NCBI RefSeq assembly: GCF_000003815.2
Contig: NC_049990.1
Span: 794,424-858,423, forward strand
Source of the DNA: Branchiostoma floridae
Lineage: Eukaryota > Chordata > Leptocardii > Amphioxiformes > Branchiostomatidae
Direction: 5' to 3'
DNA: 64,000 nt
Shown: positions 50,101 through 59,100 of the stretch, in pieces
Numbering within the stretch: position 1 is the first letter of the stretch
Layout of the letters: the number at the start of each line of letters is the position of its first letter
Notes under the pieces: generated by a model
Seen by the model: only the letters and a program-made list of their open reading frames with translations
What the model was told of the DNA's origin: nothing
The model's database searches: none
Translations under genes and position numbers: made by a program

Positions 50101-53100
50101 TGTTATAGATACACAAAATACATAAAATTTTTGACATCCATTATGTGCGAATTCAGATGCCCATAACAATATAAAATTCCACCCACCACTGACTAATACA
50201 GTTACTGTAGTACTACACTTTACTGACAGCTAGATAGCTGGGGATATTTCCCATCATACCTTGTTGCCGGACAGCGTACTGCCCGTCATGTCGTCCCGTT
50301 TGATGAAGACCTCGACCCCGTCCGGAAGGTCGTTCAGACGCCATCTCTGGATCGGGGTGTTCAGCTGGCCAAGCTGGGGGCAGAAAAGGGGCAGAACTTT
50401 AGAATTCTTGCCTGCAACTAATACTGTAAGAAACTTTCGCTGTGGTTTAATGTTCGCAGTCTTTGCGGTGGCCGCTTTACCGCAAACATTTTTTCATGGC
50501 AGTAAGAAACTACAGTGCATGGTGCTATCGTGAACTTAAAACCACTGCGAAAAGTCCTTTTTCCCATTACCGCAAAATAAAATCCCTGTGAACTTAAATG
50601 CATTTACAGTAGTTAAACACAAAAAAAATTACTCATAACACAAAATGTTGTCAAACTTAAATATATAGTTGCATGTGCATTTGCTTCTAGGCCACCCATA
50701 CAATCATTCTACGTAACATTATTTCACCTTTATCCGTAGGGTAACCTGTATCCATTGTATACAAAAATAGGGTACTTGGGGATTGTTAAGTCCATGGAAG
50801 GTATTTTCTCATTGCAATGACATTTAAAACCAACGTCGTTGACCTGAAAACTTTATACCCATTTTTTTTTAAAACGATGAATCTAGGTTACCCACAGATT
50901 AATAGCCTGGAATCCAGCCGTATTGTGCATTGGTCGCTCCCCTGAGGTACGCTTCCTGCCAATACGTCTGGCCTTCGTTACCATTCGAACGATCGGCATT
51001 TGAATATTCGCAGGGATAGTATGCAAGATTTCTGTTTGGCTGGTTCAAGCGCTCGTTCGAACAGGTGTTCTATTATCATCAACGACCCATCTTCTTCGAG
51101 ACTATTGGAACGATCTGATAAATCAAACTGTTGCCGTACTCGGTTGGCAAGAGTGCTGATCAAACATCCTTTCCGTTGAGAAAAGCCTCTAAGGTCTTTG
51201 TTCGCTCGTTTTAGTGAAGAAATTCCGGGTAATTTGCTGGATAGTTCAGGCATTATGAACGTCTGACGCGGCGGCCATGTTGATGATAATGGATCGGCTG
51301 TTCGAAGGAGCGCTTGAACCATCCATAATTCAGCCAATCAGAAATCTCGCTGATAAATTCTGCGAGTATTCAAATGCCCATCGTTCGAATGGTAACGAAG
51401 GCCAGTTGTATTGGCAGGAAGCGTACCTCAGGGGAGCGACCAAAGCACAATACGGCTGGATTCCAGGCTAACAGATTAAGGTCAACTAACGTTACATATT
51501 GTGACAAGTCTATCATGAGTTCTTGCTCAAAGGGCAATTCAAAGTTCCATGACCAAAAATACGAAAGACTGTAGATGATGCAGTTATGTGACATATCAAA
51601 ATTGATCATATATAACGTTAAACGTTATAAGGGATCCATTTAAGTATATTGCAGAATTCTGTTTTCATATTGAATCGCTGCCAAATCTTATGTAAAAATG
51701 ACTGAAAACTAATGGAATTAATTAGTGCAGGTTTGGTAAAGTGGTTTTCTTCTAAAGAGGCAGTTTGATGGGAATTTTCAAAGTTTCCAAATAAGCAGAT
51801 TTGCCAATTCTATAGTTGATTTTATCTTAGGCATTACGGTAAAAAGTGTTCGTCTGCATCAACCTTGTGTACCACAGCTACAAAAATATTGAAAAGTGAC
51901 AAAAACAAAATCATCCACAAGTTCCCTGGTATTATTTCAACGTCCTTGATGATACAAAAAAAGATAGCAAACACCCCCAATGGCAGGGACAGTGGACTCT
52001 TCCGAATTTGATCTACTTGACCGCGCCCATGTCACGCCCCAAAAAGCAGACCGCGGCCTCCAGGGCTCTAGCCTTTTATTTTATTTCAGAGCAAAGAAAA
52101 ATGCAAAACGAAGACAAGAATTTCCGGCAATGGAATATTTATTTGAGGGTTTAAAGGTACGCGTACGATGTAAGGAAATATTGGGGAATTCTGAATCGCC
52201 AAGAATGTCCCCGATGACAAAATTGGAACGAAAATTCTCCTCACGTGCAGTCCCTTGTGGCTTAAATTACTGGCCAATCAGCGGCTTGTTGTCATGGCGA
52301 CACCTAATTTGCATATGATTGGATGCCCATATTTGGTCAGGCGGGCCCCCGGCGCACCTCCCGGGTCACGTGAAGAATCACAACACTTGTCGTCTGATCT
52401 GCCGGCTTCAGTTACTATTTCGCGCTTATACAAGGTTGCAGGGCAAACATTTCCGCGTTTCCCCCGCTCAAATCGCTGCCTTTCGGTCAGATTTTGGGCA
52501 GTAGTTTTCCTCAGATTGTCTGTAACCTGTGAAAGTCTGTTAGCGGGACGCAGCGCGACGGTAAGCGGACATTCCAGCGGCGATTTGGGCGGGACAGACA
52601 GACAGCAAGCCGGCCGTGCCACGTTGGTCGAGAAGAGAAAGCAGGCGTGAAAAAATCGGGGCTCGAATCAGACGAAAAACCGGACCACGAGGATGCTCTT
52701 CAAGCTCACCGCTGTCCTAGTTGCCTTCATAGCTTTGGGTAAGTCATCCATATAAATTTCATCCCGATTCTGATCGTATATCGGTAAATACAAACGCTAC
52801 AAAATATGCAGAATGCCGGTTGTATAGCGCTAGCGGAGACCGGCTCTTGTGTTTCGGGGACGCCGCCATAGCTTACGGTCAGCTTACCGTGGCTGGTTTT
52901 CACGTTTTCATGGCGACCATTCTCCGATCAAAATCGTTTCTGATTCTTAAATATACTGTGGGAAAACTGGGGAAATTTCAGTCGGTAACACGAACAACAT
53001 AAAGAGGAAATGGTGACTTTCTAGCCCGCGGCTATGGTTGTCTAAATTGACGTATGTTTGAAGCCTTGTCCTTTGTCGTGCAGTCACTGTAAAATAGGTC

Positions 53101-56100
53101 AAGACAATTTTCTTCTGACAGAAACGTCTTAGTTTAATGATACAAAGTCGTGTTAAGTATGAAGAAAATTAGGAACCACGAAATGACAAAGCAGAAAATA
53201 TCCAGGAACCACTTCCAGCCAGGTTCTGGGATGCCCCAAAACAGGATGTATTTTTTTCTCGGAAATTTCTTACATAATTTTTTTTCCGGGTGGATAGTAC
53301 AAAAAACTGCAACTGGCTAACCCGCTGCCAAGTTGAGATTGATAATAAGATTTTCGACGGAAAACGTCTTATGTGATTTTTTTTACTATTTGAACCGCCT
53401 CCGTATTATATTATACAAGACACACGAGGTTGAAACAGGATATACGTAACGCTGTTTGTATACAAAGGAAATGGGCGTTCCTTACGCGCAAACACACAAA
53501 CACAACAAAGCGTAGATTTCGAGGAAGTCGTTTCTATCCAGTCATTATCACAAGACAACTTTTGAAATGACACATACGGACATAATTATGTGGACTTTTC
53601 TGTGCTCCTCAAATCTTAGAAACATGGTGACAAAAGGCTGTGTTACATAAAGCCTTTAAACGGTGGTTGGTTGGCAAGGTTGTTACAAAAGCACGCGGTA
53701 GAGTTACACGGAAAAGAGGTGTGTCGACAAAGACGATTTTACAAACTTTTTGAGGAAATTGCAGATGTTAATATGGCTACCACTGTAGTACCATTCGAAA
53801 ACATCTTTTCTTTAATCGTGCCAAATTATACAACCCTCTCCCGGAGTTGTACAGTTGAAAAAAAGGCATATTTTTGTGTGCCTCAGAATCAAATCATTGT
53901 ACTTCTCTGGATCCAACAAGGTTGTTGAAAATGTACAACCACAGTTCTCGGAACTGTTGCGATAAGACTTTGAGAGTAAGTAAACGAGTATTTCATTGTC
54001 ACATGGGCTGCCTGGACCCTTGCCAGTTTCCGGAGCGAGTTTTGTGCTTGAGCCGTGTGTACATACAGCCAGACAAGTGCGTCATGATTTCTGTGTTTAC
54101 ACCGGTATTGTAACCGGGCAGCCAATGATTTGTGATGGTACAGAGTCCACCTAGGGTCCAAAGTGCAATAACCGGCAGGGCAAAGTACAAACGGCACAAA
54201 TGCTGCTCAATAATGTAGTGGCTTTGTAGTGGTTCACTGGCCTCTACCAGACTCCACATGTCGCTGGAAAAATAGTTGAAAAAAAAACCTCGGCTCGACT
54301 GTTTTATCCATCTGGCCAATTTCTACCTTTTTCCAATGACATTCTATAGGAGCATGGTAGAGACTGCTATTTCACATGATGAGAGCTAGATGGAAAAGAC
54401 ATCTTCAACTTGTGTTTGGATGAAAACGTTGTTATGTTTCCATGGGCATCTTCGCATAGTAAGTATGACATAACACTAAAGTACAAGGACACAAATAAAC
54501 TGGTACAGGTAACATGCATATGCAAGACTACCCACACCGGCCATATTTTCCCTGCTCTGACATTTAAAGCAGCATAACCTGGTCTTTTTCAACTACAGTA
54601 CAATTCCAAAGTGCAACAATTATTTTTCGAGGCTGCCCGTCCTGGTTTCTGTGTCGACCAGCCTGTGTTTGGCAGCCTAGTCTGATCTCTTCCAACTACA
54701 GTCCAAGTCCAAAGTACAACAACCTGTAGTAGCCTGTTATTATTTACTTTCATGGTCGCCAGTCCTGATTTCTGGGTCGGACAGGTTGACCCTGGGTTTG
54801 GCGTACGTGCACGTTACTAATCGTGGCATGGACTCCACTGCCTAGCTCAATAACCAATAAACATTGTGAGCCAAACGGCTTCCTTTGATATAGGAATGAA
54901 GGCAAGGCTACACAAGTTGTGAGCTGTTATAAAACCAACCAACCGACAGACGACACTACTTAGAGATAGTAGGTTGGGGGATAACTCGCTCCTTTTGAAT
55001 GCACACCCTTCTCTAATTTCAGGGTCCTTCTGTAAGGAAAAGATCCCACATCAATTATCGGGGTATGCCATTGTTGTGCTTTCTCCCATGCACCTTTGTC
55101 AGGTGAGAACACTTGTGAGCACATACCAGAGAAAACAAGAAAATACCTGGAGAGCACTTCTTGATTCTTCTTGAGTTGCAATTTTGAAAATAAGTGTTCC
55201 TAAGGCGAAATTCTTACCGTTAAAAAACCCTGGTCATTAAACATTTTATGCAGAGACCAACTCATAAAAAAGGTTAACAATTGGCGTTGAGATTGTCCAT
55301 TGGCAACATTTCTAGGAACCACCTGTTAAGTTCGTCACAGGATTGGGTCCTAGCCAGAACCTTTGTTCTGGTCCTTACGCAATCTTTATTCTGCTAACAC
55401 AGGTTCCTTGTAGCTCACCTGTACGGTTAAAGGTTGCCATAGTGATGGCAGGTAATGTTACCAGAGGTCTATCAGCATCACAATAACAAAGTGCTACACT
55501 GTTGGGCCATGGCCAAGTTGTGCATTGTACTTGATGTTGTTTAGTAAGACGTTTTTCTAAGGAATTCTGTACAGTTGGCAGTGGTTCTCTGGCCCTGGGC
55601 CAACAGATCAGCTGGACTAGTAAAGTCAGCTGGGTCTTTTAACTTGCACACAGACTCTCATAACAAAAGGCAATACTGACGGGCCGAATGGAAGTTCCAA
55701 ACTTTCCACCTAAACCAGCTGCTGCCGGCTATATAGATACAGATACAGAAGCTGGTGTGTTACGCCGAACGGCGGTCATACCGGCTATATAGATACAGAT
55801 ACAGAAAACTGAAGCTATGTGGCTTCAAATGTCTTACTGAGAGAACTGAGAACTGTAGTGTGCAAGATGTTGGTACCTTAAGGAATGAATCCGCTCTACT
55901 GAAAACAACAGGCACTACTGTCCGCAACCAACCTGTACTGAATGGAAACTGGTTGTGTTCCAAAACGTGGTTGCCCAAGATGACAGGACAAGATTTCTTG
56001 AAATGCATTCATGTACATGTCTACATAAGGCTCATGAACAAAAGGACTGGATTCTGCACTGATAGACTTGCTTAACTCTATGAGGTGCTGTCCATGCCAC

Positions 56101-59100
56101 ACATATCAACATTATTATAAAAGATCCGCTGGCAGGATGTACAAAAATATAATGTATGAGTCCAAGTCGAACTTTTTCTAACAATAGTTGTTGATAAGAC
56201 TGTTCTTTCCTGATGGGGACTTACAAAGATGCTGAATCAGAATATTAACAGTGCTTTTCTGTCCCACTACAGGCCCTACCTTATTTGGGAAGAAAAATTC
56301 TGGAGACACTCTTGTTGGTAAGTACTATCTGTCCTTTTTTAACTAGCCTAAAAATGTAAAATTCCTTTTTTATTTAGAATTTACAACATGTTATGATTAT
56401 GGACAACAGTTATCTGCAACTACAAACGTAGGTGTGAGACCAGACAGTGTTGTAACCTTGACCCTTGGTGTGCAGGTCAGTGTCCTGAGGTGACCCCAGG
56501 CCAGGTGGGCACCTGTGTGGAGGCGTGTAACAACGACTCAAGCTGTGCGACCGGACAACTCTGCTGTTCCAATGGCTGCGGACACACCTGCCAAGAAGCT
56601 GTCTTTGGTAAGTCTTGTCTTACATCTTAGAACACACCTGCCAAGACGCTGTCTTTTGTAAGTCTTGTGTTACGTCTTAGAACACACCTGACAAGACGCT
56701 GTCTTTTGTAAGTCTTGTCTTAGCGACATCTTGGAATATGCCTGCCAAATGCTGTCTTCAGTAAGTCTTGTCTTGCATCTTAGAACACACCTTCCAAGAT
56801 GCTATCTTTGGTAGTATTGTCTTAGCCTCATCTAAGAGACTATATAATAGAGTACACATTCCAAGATGCTGTCATCGGTAAGATTTGTCTCACATCTTAG
56901 AACAGGCTGTCAAACCTGTCTTTGGTAAGTCTTGTCTTGGTGACATCTTAGAAGATGCCTGCCAAATGCTGTCTTCAGTAATTCTTCTTGGGAAGTGTCT
57001 TGGAAATTGTCATGTGCAAGAAGTTTTCCTAAAGTTCCCTCTCAGAAAAGTTCTAAATCTAAACGTCTTATTTTTCAGCTGATTCCCAGATGGCAACAAC
57101 AGCCCCGCCCGACAACGTTGCTGAGAAGATGATGACATCACCCCTCATCACCGTCACCATGGTGACAACCCTCCTCATCAGCATGCTGTACATACCCTGA
57201 GGACCAATCGCTGCACTGTACATAAATTATGCAAATATCATGCAAATATCACCTGTAAATGGCATATATATATAATATAGTATAGCATGTAGGACATATG
57301 TACATTATTGACTAGGACTGGCATTTGAAATAGATTGTAGGGAATGGTCATCATATTGTAAGGAACAGAATGGTACTGTGAAGGACTCTCATTGGAACCT
57401 AATGGAGCATTGGGACCAATGAAAATGTGGTATATTTGAACCAATCAGGACACAGGTTTGTAAAAGGATCCAATTGACATGGGGAATGTTCAACACAGGT
57501 ATTAAATGGCTGGAAAGTGCTTCTTTTGTAAGTTGGTGACAAAAATCTTGTTGAATAATAAGATGCAAAATTATTTTGGATACAGAGTTTAATTATAAGT
57601 TTTATCTTTTGTTAGATTAATGTTGTCTGTACTTGTTCAGGTTTAGTGTTCTTTTTTGTGTCTTTTCCATAACTTTGTTTTGTCCTTGTCCCCTAGCCCT
57701 TTGTAACATACACAGTGTGACTAGTGGGGCAGCTTTTGCTACATGTACAATGCCACAGCTGAAGTAAAAATATGACTGTGTTAAAAAGTTGTATAATTTT
57801 TGCCATTATGTTCAACTCAGCTGCTTGCTACACCTGTGCTTTTACCCGTTAACAATTCTGTTTGGCATAAAGTTCATGCTTTTTAATTTCAGCCTTGCAG
57901 GCTTCTGTTTAAAGGAAAGAAGTATATCATGTTTTAAGAAAAAAGTTACGGCATTGTTTTTTATGTTAATATATTAGAGATGCAATCATTTGTGCTGTGC
58001 CAAAATTGTGTTAAAGTTTTTTTAACCTCCAGTGCTCTCAGGGCCGCTAAATGTGTCCTGTAAGCCAACTTAGACTACCAAGGGTTAAAAACACTTGCAA
58101 ACAGTGCCTCGTTGTTTGTTAGGTAGATTTTTTAGGGTGTTGCCATGGCAAAAGTTGTATATAATCATGCCAAAGAAAAATTAAGATACAGCAAAGGAAG
58201 GCTAAACTCGAAACCCCAACTTCTTGTAATAAAAGAATTGAAAATGTTGACCTGGTGCTGTGATGTTGTGTGTTGTTTTGACATCAAGTTGTTGTAAATA
58301 ACAGGCTATAGCGGCACATGGTGGTACAGCTATTATACATAGCATAAACTTCTACTATACATGTATGTAATACTGTATGGGCATCTTTCTTAGCGGTCGC
58401 AGAAACAGCAGTAGGTAGTTCGTTAATGCACTTTGACTAATCTTTGTGGAAGGAGGGGAAAGAGGTTTACATAGGGTCAGCATGGGGGTCCCGACATCTA
58501 CATCTACAACGATTTACGCTGAATTCAGAAGAACCCCCTACGTATTACGCTAAATAAAGGAAGGCAATTACGCTACATTCTGTCGCCTTGCTACGATTTA
58601 CATAGATAAGATGGTTTTCCCTACGAATTACGGGAAATAAAATAGGCTGCTTACACCTTACGTAAAAGAGCATGCAGACCCTCTTTACATTATCAGACAT
58701 TTTCATACAGAAAGTCCAGAAGGGTAGGCAAGACTACAGCATCTAACTTAGGCTGTCTGAACCAGGACAGAGGGTTACATGTCATGTAGGGTAAGGCATA
58801 ATCTACTTTCTAGTGGGTGTGATAAAGGAATGCTATACACCTAAGTAATTCTTCAAAATCCCCCATAACATGGCATCTCATACTTTCCAAGCAGAGATTG
58901 TTGGGAGGTTGTGACCTTATCATGACATGCCATGTTTTTTTGTCCATCTTCCCCACCAACCTCTGCATGGAGAGTGCATTTCTCAGTCAACACCATTGCA
59001 AGTAGCAGCAGCAGGCATCCATGGTACAAAAGCGCCACCTATCTGCCCATGAGAGAAGTGCAGAAAAGACACCTTGCAACCATGATGCAAAAAGTGAGAC

